From: Granulicatella elegans
GTDB taxonomy: Bacteria > Bacillota > Bacilli > Lactobacillales > Aerococcaceae
Direction of reading: 5' to 3'
Assembly (NCBI RefSeq): GCF_020735385.1
Contig: NZ_CP085953.1
Coordinates: 310,001-374,000 of the forward strand
DNA: 64,000 bases
Shown here: in pieces, positions 1 to 9,358 of the stretch
How positions within the stretch are numbered: position 1 is the first letter of the stretch
Layout of the letters: the number at the start of each line of letters is the position of its first letter
Translations under genes and position numbers: made by a program
Notes under the pieces: generated by a model
Told to the model about the DNA's origin: nothing
Databases searched by the model: none
The model's input: only the letters and a program-made list of their open reading frames with translations

Positions 1-966
1 ATGCACTGGATAAAACCATAAATAATAAGAAAAAGTTCTTCTTCCCAAAATTGTAAATCCTCTAAAACGTAAGAAGTAATTTAACACAGAATTTTCATGT
101 AATATACTCCATAAAAATACAATAGAAATTACAGAGAATAATTGCATTCCATATAAATATGTTTCATCTTGCACACCATTAAAGCTTAATATCATCCAAA
201 TCATTATTAGAAAACTACCAATACCCATTAACTGAGTCAGTAATGCTGTAGATTTATTTTTTGGCAATGCTAACGATAATTGCCCTTCAGTAAGATAACT
301 TAAGAATCCCCCTAATAAAAACGAGAAAATTCTTGTTGAAATTGCATAATAGATATACGAAGGATCCTTTTGTATCACATACATGACAGTCATGAAAATT
401 GCTGAAAGGACACTTAGAATCAATAGCACTAAACTTTCTTGCATTCGTAATAAGTTTAATCGATTGAGTAACTTTCTAATTCCAACAGCAATTAACATTA
501 ATTGTAAATAAAGAGATACATACCATAAATGAACAAACGGACTTGGGTTAATTGATTGCACAAAATAAGATTGTTGATTAATAATTTGATAATAATTATT
601 GAAAAATACTAACGACGATAAAGACATCATCCGAATATTTTTTAATTGTTCCGGTAATGCAATAAATAAGAACGAGACTGTCCCAATAATCATAAACAAC
701 ATGGGAAGCCATAATCGAGCTAACTTTGAAGACAACTGCCATTCAACTGGCTTTTTATGAAATAAATGCTTGTTATCACGAAATGCTAAATAACCACCTA
801 TCGCAAAAAATGCATTTACCGCAAAAAAACCACCTGGTAAATAATTTTGAAAATAATAATATCCTATAATTGCAAGAATCATCATCCCTTTAAAGCCATC
901 AATGGCTGCTACACGTTTATATTTAGGATTTTTGTGAGATTCTTGTATCGTATTTTGTTGAGCCAC
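1..966 (-). CDS. Acyltransferase family 3 membrane protein (OatA-like N-terminal domain), partial
   Basis: The frame is open from a GTG at 966 to the window edge (about 322 residues), so the C-terminal part is missing. It opens with RVAAIDGFKGMMILAIIGYY, then a PGGF segment and FFAIGGYLAF, and shows many hydrophobic stretches consistent with about 9-10 membrane helices. This is the pattern of the Acyl_transf_3 family, which moves acyl groups across the membrane to O-acetylate cell-wall or lipid substrates. The family's usual YH catalytic dyad before the PGG motif appears as tyrosines here, so activity is uncertain. The start is weakly supported: AAAGGA lies 13 bases upstream of GTG, and an ATT codon 6 bases further upstream would be better spaced. 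The family call is fairly safe; the substrate is unknown. Confidence 0.75.
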   Translation of the reverse strand, partial: MAQQNTIQESHKNPKYKRVAAIDGFKGMMILAIIGYYYFQNYLPGGFFAVNAFFAIGGYLAFRDNKHLFHKKPVEWQLSSKLARLWLPMLFMIIGTVSFLFIALPEQLKNIRMMSLSSLVFFNNYYQIINQQSYFVQSINPSPFVHLWYVSLYLQLMLIAVGIRKLLNRLNLLRMQESLVLLILSVLSAIFMTVMYVIQKDPSYIYYAISTRIFSFLLGGFLSYLTEGQLSLALPKNKSTALLTQLMGIGSFLIMIWMILSFNGVQDETYLYGMQLFSVISIVFLWSILHENSVLNYFLRFRGFTILGRRTFSYYLWFYPVH

Positions 967-1060
967 GTGAATTTTTCCATCCTTTAACTAGTATTCCTCT
1001 TCATTATATTCTCTGGAAAATTTTCCGTCAAACCTCTTTTGAAATATTTTTAAGGAATCA

Positions 1061-1087
1061 TAAAAAAAGCTGGAGATAATCTCCAGC
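1061..1087 (-). terminator. Intrinsic terminator after phnA
   Basis: A perfect 9-bp stem (GCTGGAGAT with ATCTCCAGC, one-base loop) at 1069-1087 is followed on the minus strand by a run of T. It closes the trhP1-trhP2-phnA group. Confidence 0.85.
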
Positions 1088-1088
1088 C

Positions 1089-1433
1089 TCACTTAAACTC
1101 GTTAGATTTTTTAACGAATTCTGATTTTAATTTCATCGCACCAAAACCATCAATTTTACAATCAATATTATGATTGCCTTCTACGATACGGATATTTTTC
1201 ACACGAGTTCCTTGTTTAATATCTTTTGAAGCACCTTTAACTTTTAAGTCTTTAATGACTGTTACAGTATCTCCATTTTCTAAACGATTCCCATTCGCAT
1301 CAATGGCAACTACTCCATCTTCTTCAACTTCTTGTCCTGGTTCCCATTCATGAGCACATTCTGGACAAACTAATAATACACCATCTTCATATGTGTATTC
1401 TGAACTACATTTTGGACAATTTGGTAATGCCAT
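1089..1433 (-). CDS. phnA: PhnA/YjdM family zinc-ribbon protein
   Basis: A 114-residue protein starting [10 protein letters not shown]. It has an N-terminal zinc ribbon (CPKC then CPEC, residues about 6-28) and a C-terminal SH3-like half with the family pattern [13 protein letters not shown]. Despite the historical name, PhnA proteins are not needed for phosphonate breakdown, and their role is unclear. I chose ATG 1433 because AAGGAG sits 7 bases upstream; a TTG at 1454 would add seven residues but lacks its own ribosome site. It follows trhP2 by 36 bases and precedes the terminator, so it is probably last in a three-gene transcript. Confidence 0.85.
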   Translation of the reverse strand: MALPNCPKCSSEYTYEDGVLLVCPECAHEWEPGQEVEEDGVVAIDANGNRLENGDTVTVIKDLKVKGASKDIKQGTRVKNIRIVEGNHNIDCKIDGFGAMKLKSEFVKKSNEFK

Positions 1434-1469
1434 AACCGTCTCCTTTTCTATCAAATATTTTTATTTATT

Positions 1470-2711
1470 TTACCTTCTTTTTCTTATCATGTCTAATGGT
1501 TTCACTGGTTCAGTTACTTTCATCTTGCAAATCATCATCGCATGAGGAGCCGCTTCGATTTCTTCACCATTTTCATCCCATAGAGTTGTTAACACTTCTT
1601 CATGATGACGCATTCCAGGACCATAAAACTCAATATGATCTCCAACTTTAAAGTTATTTCTTTGTTGAATCGTTGCAATTTGAGTTTCTGGATCATACGC
1701 TAACACTTGACCTACGAAGGCATATTGTGGAATTTGACGACGGGCACCAAATAATTGCTCTTCTTCTGTAGGGATTTGATAATAGAATCCAGTTGCTAAC
1801 TCACGTTGAGCTGCTTTCCATAATTCATCAATCCATTCTTGTTTACATACATAATTATCTGGATCGTCACAATAACTATCTACTGCAGCACGGTATACAT
1901 TCGCTACTGTTGAAACATAGTGAATAGACTTCATACGTCCTTCAATTTTCAAGCTATCTACTCCTGCTTCAATTAAATCAGGTAAATTATGAATCATGGA
2001 TAAGTCAACCGCACTCATAGAGAATTTCTCTTCGATACCTTCTTCACCAGCACCAACCATATTTTTCTCATTCACAAATGGCATATCGAATAAACCGTAT
2101 TTCCAACGGCAAGATTGTGCACAGCCTCCACGGTTCGCATCACGACGTACCATGTGATTTGATAATACACAACGACCTGAATAGGAAATACACATCGCAC
2201 CATGAATAAATGCTTCAATTTCAACATCCACTTTTTCTTGCATCTCTTGAATTTCTGCCATAGAAACTTCACGTGCTAATACGACACGCTCTAAGCCTTC
2301 ATCTTTCCAGAAGTTTAATGTTTCCCAGTTTGCTGCAGAAGCTTGTGTTGAAAGGTGAATTGGTAATCCTGGAGCCTCTGAAGCACAAATATCCATTAAT
2401 GCCATATCGCTGACAATCGCAGCATCAATTCCAAGATCACGAACGGTACGAAAAAATTCTCCCGCACCTTTTTCGTCTCCTTCGTGAGTAACCATGTTCG
2501 CTGCAATATATATTTTAGCATTATGGCTATGCGCAAATTCAACGGCCTCTTTCATTTCTTCAAAATCAAAGTTTCCTGCACGACTTCTTAGTCCGTAAGC
2601 TTCTCCTCCTAAGAATACTGCATCTGCACCATATAAAATCGCTGTTTTTAATTTTTCAAGCGTTCCTGCCGGAGCAAGAACTTCTGGTTTTTTCAAAATT
2701 TTTCTTCCCAT
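1470..2711 (-). CDS. trhP2: Peptidase U32 family protein, tRNA hydroxylation protein TrhP2-like (YrrO)
   Basis: A 413-residue U32-family protein. The N-terminal TIM-barrel-like part begins KPEVLAPAGTLEKLKTAILY, and the conserved cysteine cluster GAMCISYSGRC plus GGCAQSCRW lies around residues 170-205. The C-terminal part carries the small beta domain typical of the long paralogue. In Bacillus subtilis the YrrN/YrrO pair (TrhP1/TrhP2) is required for 5-hydroxyuridine at the tRNA wobble position; the function here is inferred from the paired arrangement. GGAGGAG lies just upstream of ATG 2711. The start is 10 bases from the end of the partner gene, so the two are surely co-transcribed. Confidence 0.85.
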   Translation of the reverse strand: MGRKILKKPEVLAPAGTLEKLKTAILYGADAVFLGGEAYGLRSRAGNFDFEEMKEAVEFAHSHNAKIYIAANMVTHEGDEKGAGEFFRTVRDLGIDAAIVSDMALMDICASEAPGLPIHLSTQASAANWETLNFWKDEGLERVVLAREVSMAEIQEMQEKVDVEIEAFIHGAMCISYSGRCVLSNHMVRRDANRGGCAQSCRWKYGLFDMPFVNEKNMVGAGEEGIEEKFSMSAVDLSMIHNLPDLIEAGVDSLKIEGRMKSIHYVSTVANVYRAAVDSYCDDPDNYVCKQEWIDELWKAAQRELATGFYYQIPTEEEQLFGARRQIPQYAFVGQVLAYDPETQIATIQQRNNFKVGDHIEFYGPGMRHHEEVLTTLWDENGEEIEAAPHAMMICKMKVTEPVKPLDMIRKRR

Positions 2712-2721
2712 TTGTCTCCTC

Positions 2722-3642
2722 CTATTTTACATCTTCTGGATTTAAAATATAAAAACCTGCATCTAAACCACGTTGTTCTGGATGAAGTTCTCTTATTTGT
2801 AATTCTAAGCTAGCACTCTTTTCAACTGTCCAAGTACCTGCTTCAATTTCTTTACGCGCATTATCAAATAATTGAACCACTTTAACAAAGTTTTCTCCAG
2901 GAGTTAAAACTCCATCAAATTTCCATTGAGGAACACCCATTTGACTTAATTCTAATAAATAAGGTGCAAGAGAAACATCATTATTGGCAAAGATATGTGT
3001 GCCGTTAATATCTTGATAAATAGAATAATGAGAATCTTCATCTGCAGGTTCACTCACAAATAACCCACGTTTTTTCTCAACACTTTCATCTTTCTCAATA
3101 TAGTTAAAATAATTCTGTAATAATGGACGTTTAGAATGATGGATACATGTCGCACCATAAACTAACACTTCAATAGGAACTTCAACTCGGCTTGCTAAAA
3201 TCTCCATTTCAGCTCTTGGAATTTCTCTAGCAATTACTGCACCTATCGCTCCACGTTTAGCCCAGAAATTAACTTGACGACTACTTGTGACTAACACTGC
3301 AGCGTCGTAATAATATGGAATTGAGTATTCGGGGTTCTTCATAATTTGAACAACACCAGGGTCTCCTACTGTAATCATATCTACATTGATTGATTTTAAA
3401 AATTGTAAATATTCCGGAACTTTCGCAATTCCTTTATTATGAAAAATCGCATTAACCGCTACATTTACTTTTTTGCCATAGCGATGTGCCAATTCTGTTA
3501 ATTCTTTTTGTTCATCACGTGAAAACGACATTGGTAATCTTAAACCAAATAAGTCTTCACCAAAGCACAATACATCTACTCCTGCTTCAAGTAGCGCTTG
3601 TGCTTGTTGGATTGATTCAACTGTTGCAATCAGCTCTATCAT
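2722..3642 (-). CDS. trhP1: Peptidase U32 family protein, tRNA hydroxylation protein TrhP1-like (YrrN)
   Basis: A 306-residue shorter U32 paralogue starting MIELIATVESIQQAQALLEA, with VYGATCIHHSKRPLLQNYF near residue 170. It has only one of the cysteines found in the long paralogue, as expected for the YrrN-type partner of a YrrN/YrrO pair. It likely works with the downstream gene in forming hydroxyuridine at tRNA position 34; this is inferred from the family and the pairing. An AGGAG motif is 7-8 bases upstream of ATG 3642. It is the first gene of a probable trhP1-trhP2-phnA operon. Confidence 0.83.
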   Translation of the reverse strand: MIELIATVESIQQAQALLEAGVDVLCFGEDLFGLRLPMSFSRDEQKELTELAHRYGKKVNVAVNAIFHNKGIAKVPEYLQFLKSINVDMITVGDPGVVQIMKNPEYSIPYYYDAAVLVTSSRQVNFWAKRGAIGAVIAREIPRAEMEILASRVEVPIEVLVYGATCIHHSKRPLLQNYFNYIEKDESVEKKRGLFVSEPADEDSHYSIYQDINGTHIFANNDVSLAPYLLELSQMGVPQWKFDGVLTPGENFVKVVQLFDNARKEIEAGTWTVEKSASLELQIRELHPEQRGLDAGFYILNPEDVK

Positions 3643-3770
3643 TCCAAACGCCTCCTATTCTTTCAATAAAAATATACTGATATAGAGTAGCATAAAATTC
3701 AAAATATCTCCACTCATATCCCGTATTCTAGAGTGAAAACAATTTTCAATTAAATTTTTATCTCAAACGC

Positions 3771-3797
3771 AAAAAAATCCTCCCAAAAGGGAGGATT
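3771..3797 (-). terminator. Intrinsic terminator after tuf
   Basis: A 9-bp perfect stem (AATCCTCCC, AAAA loop, GGGAGGATT) at 3776-3797 is followed on the minus strand by seven T. It sits 20 bases past the tuf stop codon. Confidence 0.92.
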
Positions 3798-3817
3798 GAA
3801 AATCAATTTAATCAAAA

Positions 3818-5005
3818 TTATTTTTCAATGCTAGCTACGATACCAGCACCAACAGTACGTCCACCTTCACGGATAGAGAACTTAGTACCTTCTTCGATCG
3901 CAACTGGGTGGATTAATTCAACTTCCATAGTTACGTTGTCACCAGGCATTACCATTTCAGTACCTTCTGGTAATACACAAACACCAGTGATGTCTGTTGT
4001 ACGGAAGTAGAATTGAGGACGGTAGTTAGAGAAGAATGGAGTGTGACGTCCGCCTTCTTCTTTAGTTAATACGTAAACCTCAGCTTTGAATTTTGTATGT
4101 GGAGTGATTGTTCCTGGTTTAGAAAGAACTTGTCCACGTTCGATGTTGTCACGTGTCACACCACGTAATAATGTACCAATGTTATCCCCAGCTTCAGCGT
4201 AGTCTAACAATTTACGGAACATTTCAACACCTGTAACAGTTGTTTTAGAAGTTTCTTCAGAAATACCAACGATTTCTACTTCGTCACCAACACGAACTTG
4301 TCCACGTTCAACACGTCCTGTAGCAACAGTACCACGACCAGTGATTGAGAATACGTCTTCGACTGGCATCATGAATGGTTTGTCAGTGTCACGTTTTGGA
4401 GTTGGGATATATTCGTCAACAGCAGCCATTAATTCTAAGATTTTTTCTTCGTAAGCTGCATCGCCTTCTAAAGCGCGTAAAGCAGAACCAGAAACAACTG
4501 GAGTGTCGTCTCCTGGGAAATCGTATTCTGATAATAAGTCACGAACTTCCATTTCTACTAATTCTAATAATTCTTCATCGTCAACCATGTCAACTTTGTT
4601 TAAAAATACAACGATGTAAGGTACACCTACTTGACGTGATAATAAGATGTGTTCACGTGTTTGAGGCATTGGACCATCAGCTGCAGATACTACTAAGATA
4701 GCACCGTCCATTTGAGCAGCACCAGTGATCATGTTTTTAACGTAGTCCGCGTGTCCTGGGCAGTCAACGTGAGCATAGTGACGAGTGTCAGTTTCATACT
4801 CAACGTGAGCAGTGTTGATAGTGATACCACGTTCGCGTTCTTCTGGAGCTTTATCGATTGCACCGTAATCTTGAGCTTGTGCGAAACCTTTCTTAGCTAA
4901 AACAGTTGTGATAGCTGCAGTTAAAGTTGTTTTACCGTGGTCAACGTGGCCGATTGTACCAATGTTAACGTGTGGTTTTGAGCGGTCAAATTTTTCTTTT
5001 GCCAT
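3818..5005 (-). CDS. tuf: Translation elongation factor EF-Tu
   Basis: A 395-residue GTPase that delivers aminoacyl-tRNA to the ribosome. The G1 motif GHVDHGKT (about residue 19), DCPGHADYV (G3) and NKVD (G4) are present, and domains 2 and 3 are complete, ending in [11 protein letters not shown]. The length is normal. AGGAGG precedes ATG 5005. It is the last gene of the str cluster but is set apart from fusA by a terminator and has its own promoter, allowing separate high expression. Codon use is strongly biased, as for a highly expressed gene. Confidence 0.98.
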   Translation of the reverse strand: MAKEKFDRSKPHVNIGTIGHVDHGKTTLTAAITTVLAKKGFAQAQDYGAIDKAPEERERGITINTAHVEYETDTRHYAHVDCPGHADYVKNMITGAAQMDGAILVVSAADGPMPQTREHILLSRQVGVPYIVVFLNKVDMVDDEELLELVEMEVRDLLSEYDFPGDDTPVVSGSALRALEGDAAYEEKILELMAAVDEYIPTPKRDTDKPFMMPVEDVFSITGRGTVATGRVERGQVRVGDEVEIVGISEETSKTTVTGVEMFRKLLDYAEAGDNIGTLLRGVTRDNIERGQVLSKPGTITPHTKFKAEVYVLTKEEGGRHTPFFSNYRPQFYFRTTDITGVCVLPEGTEMVMPGDNVTMEVELIHPVAIEEGTKFSIREGGRTVGAGIVASIEK

Positions 5006-5072
5006 TTTAAATAATTCCTCCTAAATGTTTGAGTATTTTTGTTAGATTCTATAACAGTATCTACCGATTTGA

Positions 5073-5102
5073 ATTATACCAAAGAATACCTATAAAAATC
5101 AA
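5073..5102 (-). promoter_or_regulatory. tuf promoter
   Basis: On the minus strand TTGATT (5097-5102) and TATAAT (5073-5078) are separated by 18 bases, and TGG before the -10 gives an extended -10. The -35 overlaps the right arm of the fusA terminator, a compact terminator-promoter junction. Confidence 0.7.
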
Positions 5103-5125
5103 CTGGTTACACTAGGTAACCAGTT
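5092..5125 (-). terminator. Intrinsic terminator after fusA
   Basis: A 10-bp stem (AACTGGTTAC with GTAACCAGTT) at 5101-5125 is followed on the minus strand by GATTTTTAT. It lies 40 bases past the fusA stop and partly overlaps the tuf promoter. Confidence 0.75.
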
Positions 5126-5165
5126 AACCTAGATTCTTTGATGAAGTTGCGTTTTTAGCGATTGA

Positions 5166-7253
5166 TTATTCGCCATTTCCGCCATTTTTCTTAATGATTT
5201 CTTCTGCAATGCTCTTAGGAACATCTTCGTAGTGGTCGAATGTCATTGAGAATGTACCACGACCTTGTGTTGCAGAACGTAATGTAGTTGCGTAACCGAA
5301 CATTTCTGATAAAGGAATCATACCTTTAACGATTTGTGCGTTACCACGAACTTCAGAACCTTCAACGCGTCCACGACGAGCGTTAACGTGACCCATTACA
5401 TCTCCAAAGTATTCTTCTGGAACTGTAATTTCTACAGCCATCATTGGTTCTAAGATAGATGGTTGTGCTTTCTTAGCAGCAGCTTTCAATGCCATTGAAG
5501 CAGCAACTTTGAAGGCAGTTTCTGATGAATCGACATCATGGTAGCTTCCATCATATAATTTAGCTTTGATGTCAACTAATGGATAACCAGCTAATACCCC
5601 GTTTTCCATAGCGTCTTTCAATCCTGCTTCAACAGCTGGGATGTATTCACGAGGAACTACCCCACCGACGATAGCATTTTCGAATTCGAATCCAGCACCT
5701 TCTTCGTTAGGAGCAAATTCAATCCATACGTGACCGTATTGACCTTTACCACCTGATTGACGAACGAATTTACCTTCTGCTTGAGTAGAAGCACGGAATG
5801 TTTCACGGTAAGATACTTGAGGAGCACCTACGTTAGCTTCAACTTTGAATTCACGACGCATACGGTCTACGATAATGTCTAAGTGTAACTCACCCATACC
5901 AGCGATAACTGTTTCACCAGTTTCTTGGTTAGTGTAAGCACGGAATGTTGGGTCTTCTTCAGCAAGTTTTTGTAAAGCAATACCCATTTTATCTTGGTCA
6001 GCTTTTGATTTTGGTTCAATCGCTACTTCGATAACTGGATCAGGGAATTCCATAGACTCTAAGATAACTTCTGCTTTTTCATCACATAATGTGTCCCCAG
6101 TAGTTGTATCTTTAAGACCTACCGCTGCAGCGATATCTCCTGAGAATACTTCTGGAATTTCTTGACGTGAGTTAGCGTGCATTTGTAAGATACGTCCTAC
6201 ACGTTCACGTTTACCTTTAGTTGAGTTTTTAACGTATGAACCTGATTGTAAAGTACCAGAGTACACACGGAAGAATGTTAAACGACCTACGAATGGGTCA
6301 GTCATAACTTTAAATGCTAATGCTGAGAATGGTTCTTCATCTGAAGAGTGACGTTCTACTTCTGCATCAGTGTTAGGGTCTACCCCTTTAATAGATGGTA
6401 CGTCTAATGGTGATGGTAAGTAGTCAACTACCGCATCTAACATTAATTGTACCCCTTTGTTTTTGAAAGCTGATCCACATAATACTGGATAGAATTCAGC
6501 AGCACATGTAGCTTTACGGATAGCTGCTTTTAATTCTTCTTCAGAAATTTCATCGCCTTCTAAGTAGCGTTCCATTAATTCTTCATCAGTTTCAGCTACT
6601 GCTTCCACTAATTTTTCACGCCATTCTTCTGCTAAATCTTGTAAATCTTCAGGAATATCTGTTTCTTGGATATCTGTACCTAAGTCATTTGTATAGATTT
6701 CAGCTTTCATTTTAATTAAATCGATGATACCTGAAAATTCATCTTCAGCACCGATTGGTAATTGAATTGGGTGAGCATTTGCTTGTAAACGTTCATGAAT
6801 TGTACGTACAGAATATAAGAAGTCCGCACCAATTTTATCCATTTTGTTAGCAAATACGATACGAGGAACACCATATGTTGTAGCTTGACGCCATACAGTT
6901 TCTGTTTGAGGTTCAACCCCAGACTGTGCATCAAGTACCGCAACAGCTCCATCTAATACACGTAGAGAACGTTCTACTTCAACTGTGAAGTCCACGTGCC
7001 CTGGTGTGTCGATGATGTTAATACGGTGACCTTTCCATTGTGCTGTTGTAGCAGCAGATGTGATAGTGATACCACGTTCTTGTTCTTGTTCCATCCAGTC
7101 CATTTGTGAAGCACCTTCGTGAGTTTCACCAATTTTATGGATTTTACCAGTGTAATAAAGTACACGCTCAGTTGTTGTAGTTTTACCTGCGTCAATGTGA
7201 GCCATGATACCGATATTACGCGTGTTTTCAAGAGTAAATTCTCTCTTTGCCAT
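5166..7253 (-). CDS. fusA: Translation elongation factor EF-G
   Basis: A 695-residue translocase GTPase. [13 protein letters not shown] (G1, about residue 17), DTPGHVDF (G3) and NKMDK (G4) are intact. Domains II-V follow, including the domain IV segment starting QVSYRETF and the C-terminal GQGTFSM-like segment ([15 protein letters not shown]). The length is normal for Firmicutes. AGAGGTG lies about 11 bases upstream of ATG 7253. It is downstream of rpsG but separated from it by a UUCG-loop terminator, so fusA transcription may depend on partial readthrough or its own promoter. Confidence 0.98.
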   Translation of the reverse strand: MAKREFTLENTRNIGIMAHIDAGKTTTTERVLYYTGKIHKIGETHEGASQMDWMEQEQERGITITSAATTAQWKGHRINIIDTPGHVDFTVEVERSLRVLDGAVAVLDAQSGVEPQTETVWRQATTYGVPRIVFANKMDKIGADFLYSVRTIHERLQANAHPIQLPIGAEDEFSGIIDLIKMKAEIYTNDLGTDIQETDIPEDLQDLAEEWREKLVEAVAETDEELMERYLEGDEISEEELKAAIRKATCAAEFYPVLCGSAFKNKGVQLMLDAVVDYLPSPLDVPSIKGVDPNTDAEVERHSSDEEPFSALAFKVMTDPFVGRLTFFRVYSGTLQSGSYVKNSTKGKRERVGRILQMHANSRQEIPEVFSGDIAAAVGLKDTTTGDTLCDEKAEVILESMEFPDPVIEVAIEPKSKADQDKMGIALQKLAEEDPTFRAYTNQETGETVIAGMGELHLDIIVDRMRREFKVEANVGAPQVSYRETFRASTQAEGKFVRQSGGKGQYGHVWIEFAPNEEGAGFEFENAIVGGVVPREYIPAVEAGLKDAMENGVLAGYPLVDIKAKLYDGSYHDVDSSETAFKVAASMALKAAAKKAQPSILEPMMAVEITVPEEYFGDVMGHVNARRGRVEGSEVRGNAQIVKGMIPLSEMFGYATTLRSATQGRGTFSMTFDHYEDVPKSIAEEIIKKNGGNGE

Positions 7254-7299
7254 CTTCGTTCTACACCTCTTTATTTAATAGTTAATTTATGCATAGATT

Positions 7300-7319
7300 A
7301 AAAAGCCCGAAGGCTTTTT
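7300..7319 (-). terminator. Terminator/attenuator between rpsG and fusA
   Basis: An 8-bp perfect stem, AAAAAGCC and GGCTTTTT, encloses a TTCG loop as read on the minus strand and ends in T5. It sits 5 bases past the rpsG stop, inside the usual rpsL-rpsG-fusA operon, so it probably reduces rather than abolishes expression of fusA. Confidence 0.8.
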
Positions 7320-7324
7320 GAATC

Positions 7325-7795
7325 TTACCAACGATAGTGAGCAAACGCTTTGTTTGCTTCTGCCATTTTATGAGTATCTTCACGTTTTTTAACAGAAGCA
7401 CCTGTGTTGTTCGCTGCGTCCATGATTTCACGAGCTAAACGAACTTCCATAGTGTCTTCACCACGTAAGCGTGAGTAGTTTACTAACCAACGTAAACCTA
7501 ATGTAGTACGACGGTCTGAACGAACTTCAACTGGCACTTGATAGTTAGAACCACCAACACGGCGAGCTTTAACTTCTAATACTGGCATAATGTTCTTCAT
7601 AGCTTGATCGAACACTTCCATTGGATCATTTCCAGTTTGTTCTTTAACGATGTCAAATGCATTGTATAAAATTGTTGCTGCTTTACCACGTTTACCATCT
7701 ACCATTAAACGGTTGATTAAACGAGTAACTAATTTTGAATTATAAATTGGATCAGGCAAAACATCACGTTTTGCGACAGGACCTTTACGAGGCAT
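7325..7795 (-). CDS. rpsG: 30S ribosomal protein S7
   Basis: A 156-residue small-subunit protein that nucleates assembly of the 30S head, with the conserved start [20 protein letters not shown] and the usual end [14 protein letters not shown]. Full length. Its AGGAGG site precedes ATG 7795, 60 bases downstream of the rpsL stop, so it is co-transcribed with rpsL. Confidence 0.98.
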   Translation of the reverse strand: MPRKGPVAKRDVLPDPIYNSKLVTRLINRLMVDGKRGKAATILYNAFDIVKEQTGNDPMEVFDQAMKNIMPVLEVKARRVGGSNYQVPVEVRSDRRTTLGLRWLVNYSRLRGEDTMEVRLAREIMDAANNTGASVKKREDTHKMAEANKAFAHYRW

Positions 7796-7855
7796 TTATA
7801 ATCCTCCTTTCATCATGTTGAGTTATTTATTATTATTGTTTATTGTGAGCCTAAA

Positions 7856-8269
7856 TTATTTTTTAGGACGTTTAGTACCGTATTTAGAACGACCTTGCAT
7901 ACGGTTGTTAACTCCAGCAGTGTCTAATGCACCACGGATGATATGGTAACGTACCCCTGGTAAGTCTTTTACACGTCCACCACGGATTAATACTACGCTG
8001 TGTTCTTGTAAGTTGTGACCAATACCTGGAATGTACGCAGTTACTTCGATTAAGTTTGATAAACGTACACGGGCATATTTACGTAACGCTGAGTTAGGTT
8101 TTTTAGGCGTCATAGTACCTACACGAGTACATACACCACGTTTTTGTGGAGAGTTTGTATTCGTTTGTGATTTTTTAAAGCTGTTATATCCTTTACCTAA
8201 CGCTGGAGAAGCTGATTTCTCAACTGCTGATTTACGAGGTTTACGGACTAATTGGTTAATTGTTGGCAT
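7856..8269 (-). CDS. rpsL: 30S ribosomal protein S12
   Basis: A 137-residue decoding-centre protein. The two loops where streptomycin-resistance substitutions arise read [11 protein letters not shown] and [11 protein letters not shown], with the normal lysines, so no such substitution is seen. First gene of the str cluster, behind a leader of about 160 bases and a strong promoter. Confidence 0.98.
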   Translation of the reverse strand: MPTINQLVRKPRKSAVEKSASPALGKGYNSFKKSQTNTNSPQKRGVCTRVGTMTPKKPNSALRKYARVRLSNLIEVTAYIPGIGHNLQEHSVVLIRGGRVKDLPGVRYHIIRGALDTAGVNNRMQGRSKYGTKRPKK

Positions 8270-8432
8270 TTAGCTCTTCCTCCTTCCCTATCGGGTTCTT
8301 CTTGGTCCACACATCCTGGTGGTCCATTTTTTTGTAAAAATTAAAAGACACATAAATGTCCCTCTCAGTGGCCTTTTTACCAGTCAGCACGACTGATATG
8401 ATTTCTAATCAGGAATCAGGTATAAAAGCACC
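8270..8432 (-). other. Structured 5' leader of rpsL
   Basis: About 160 bases lie between the likely transcription start (near 8432) and rpsL. They contain a 7-bp stem-loop (8379-8397, ACCAGTC with GACTGAT, one G-U pair) and a second stem-loop with one mismatch (8303-8326, TGGTCCAC with GTGGTCCA). Such leaders are commonly r-protein binding or attenuation sites; no specific known leader class is recognised. Confidence 0.45.
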
Positions 8433-8438
8433 TTTGAC

Positions 8439-8467
8439 ATAGTACCATAATTATCTATATCCGTCAA
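8439..8467 (-). promoter_or_regulatory. str operon (rpsL) promoter
   Basis: TTGACG (8462-8467), 17 bases, then TACTAT (8439-8444) preceded by TGG, an extended -10. It is the only good promoter upstream of rpsL. Confidence 0.75.
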
Positions 8468-8544
8468 CAGGTTTAGGCTATTTCTTTTTTATAGTTTTTG
8501 CATATAATTTAAATATTTTCCAATTTGCAGATTATACTCTATCC

Positions 8545-9264
8545 TCAAACTTCTTTTACGTAACAGTAATGATTTTCTCTCGAAAGTGTTGCATCAAAAA
8601 TAAATCCATCTATGTTAAATTTTTGTAATTCAAATTTATATTGAACATCGTGACTCATCATCCAAGCTGCCATTTTCCCTCTAGCTTTTTTCGAAATCGT
8701 AGAATGTTGTTTCAATGCCCCTTCTTTTTTCTCATAAAACTCAACATCTACCCAATCATAATCTTTTTTAGAAAATAACGAAGAAAACTCACTACTTGCT
8801 AAATTAACAATACATTCTCCTTTTTCAAAAGAAGTTGTAATTCGTTCCTTCCAATATTTTTTCAGTGTTTCCCCTTCTACTTTTAAATTCATCGTTAAAT
8901 CTAAACGATACGGCTTCACACATTCCTCCGGACTAATCGCACCATATAATGCTGAAAGTATTCTAATATGTTTCACTGCATAATCTCGATGTTCTTTCCA
9001 TTCAGCTACTTGCTTAAAACTTCTGAAAGCTAACCCCTGATATAAATCCATCGCATGATACGTAGCACTTTCTTGAAACTTTTGAATTTTTAACCAATTT
9101 TCTTCTAATAAAGTATCACTTACTTTTAACAACTGCTGCAACTCTTCTTTAGTAACGGTCATTAATTTAGATACAATTGCTCGACTATCTTGTGTTAACT
9201 CCCAATCTTTTTGCACAGGTAAATCTGTCGCCATTTCTTTTGCGGGTGATAAAATAATTTTCAT
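8545..9264 (-). CDS. yaaA: Peroxide stress protein YaaA (UPF0246)
   Basis: A 239-residue protein starting MKIILSPAKEMATDL, the family signature, and containing the conserved ALYGAISPEE and IVNLASSEF motifs. E. coli YaaA limits free iron and DNA damage during peroxide stress; its biochemistry is not settled. ATG 9264 is chosen over an in-frame codon 60 bases upstream because AGGAAAGG precedes it and the family starts here. Single gene, bounded upstream by the glgP terminator. Confidence 0.9.
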   Translation of the reverse strand: MKIILSPAKEMATDLPVQKDWELTQDSRAIVSKLMTVTKEELQQLLKVSDTLLEENWLKIQKFQESATYHAMDLYQGLAFRSFKQVAEWKEHRDYAVKHIRILSALYGAISPEECVKPYRLDLTMNLKVEGETLKKYWKERITTSFEKGECIVNLASSEFSSLFSKKDYDWVDVEFYEKKEGALKQHSTISKKARGKMAAWMMSHDVQYKFELQKFNIDGFIFDATLSRENHYCYVKEV

Positions 9265-9300
9265 TGAATCAACCTTTCCTTTTTGGATAATTCTATTGTA

Positions 9301-9354
9301 ACGCAAAAAAGGAGCAAGAAACAACTCACGTTATTTCTAGCTCCTTTTTTGCGT
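9301..9354. terminator. Bidirectional-looking terminator after glgP
   Basis: A perfect 15-bp inverted repeat (ACGCAAAAAAGGAGC with its complement) flanks a 24-base loop, giving T6 on either strand. It terminates glgP, 5 bases past its stop codon, and lies immediately upstream of yaaA. Confidence 0.9.
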
Positions 9355-9358
9355 TCTA

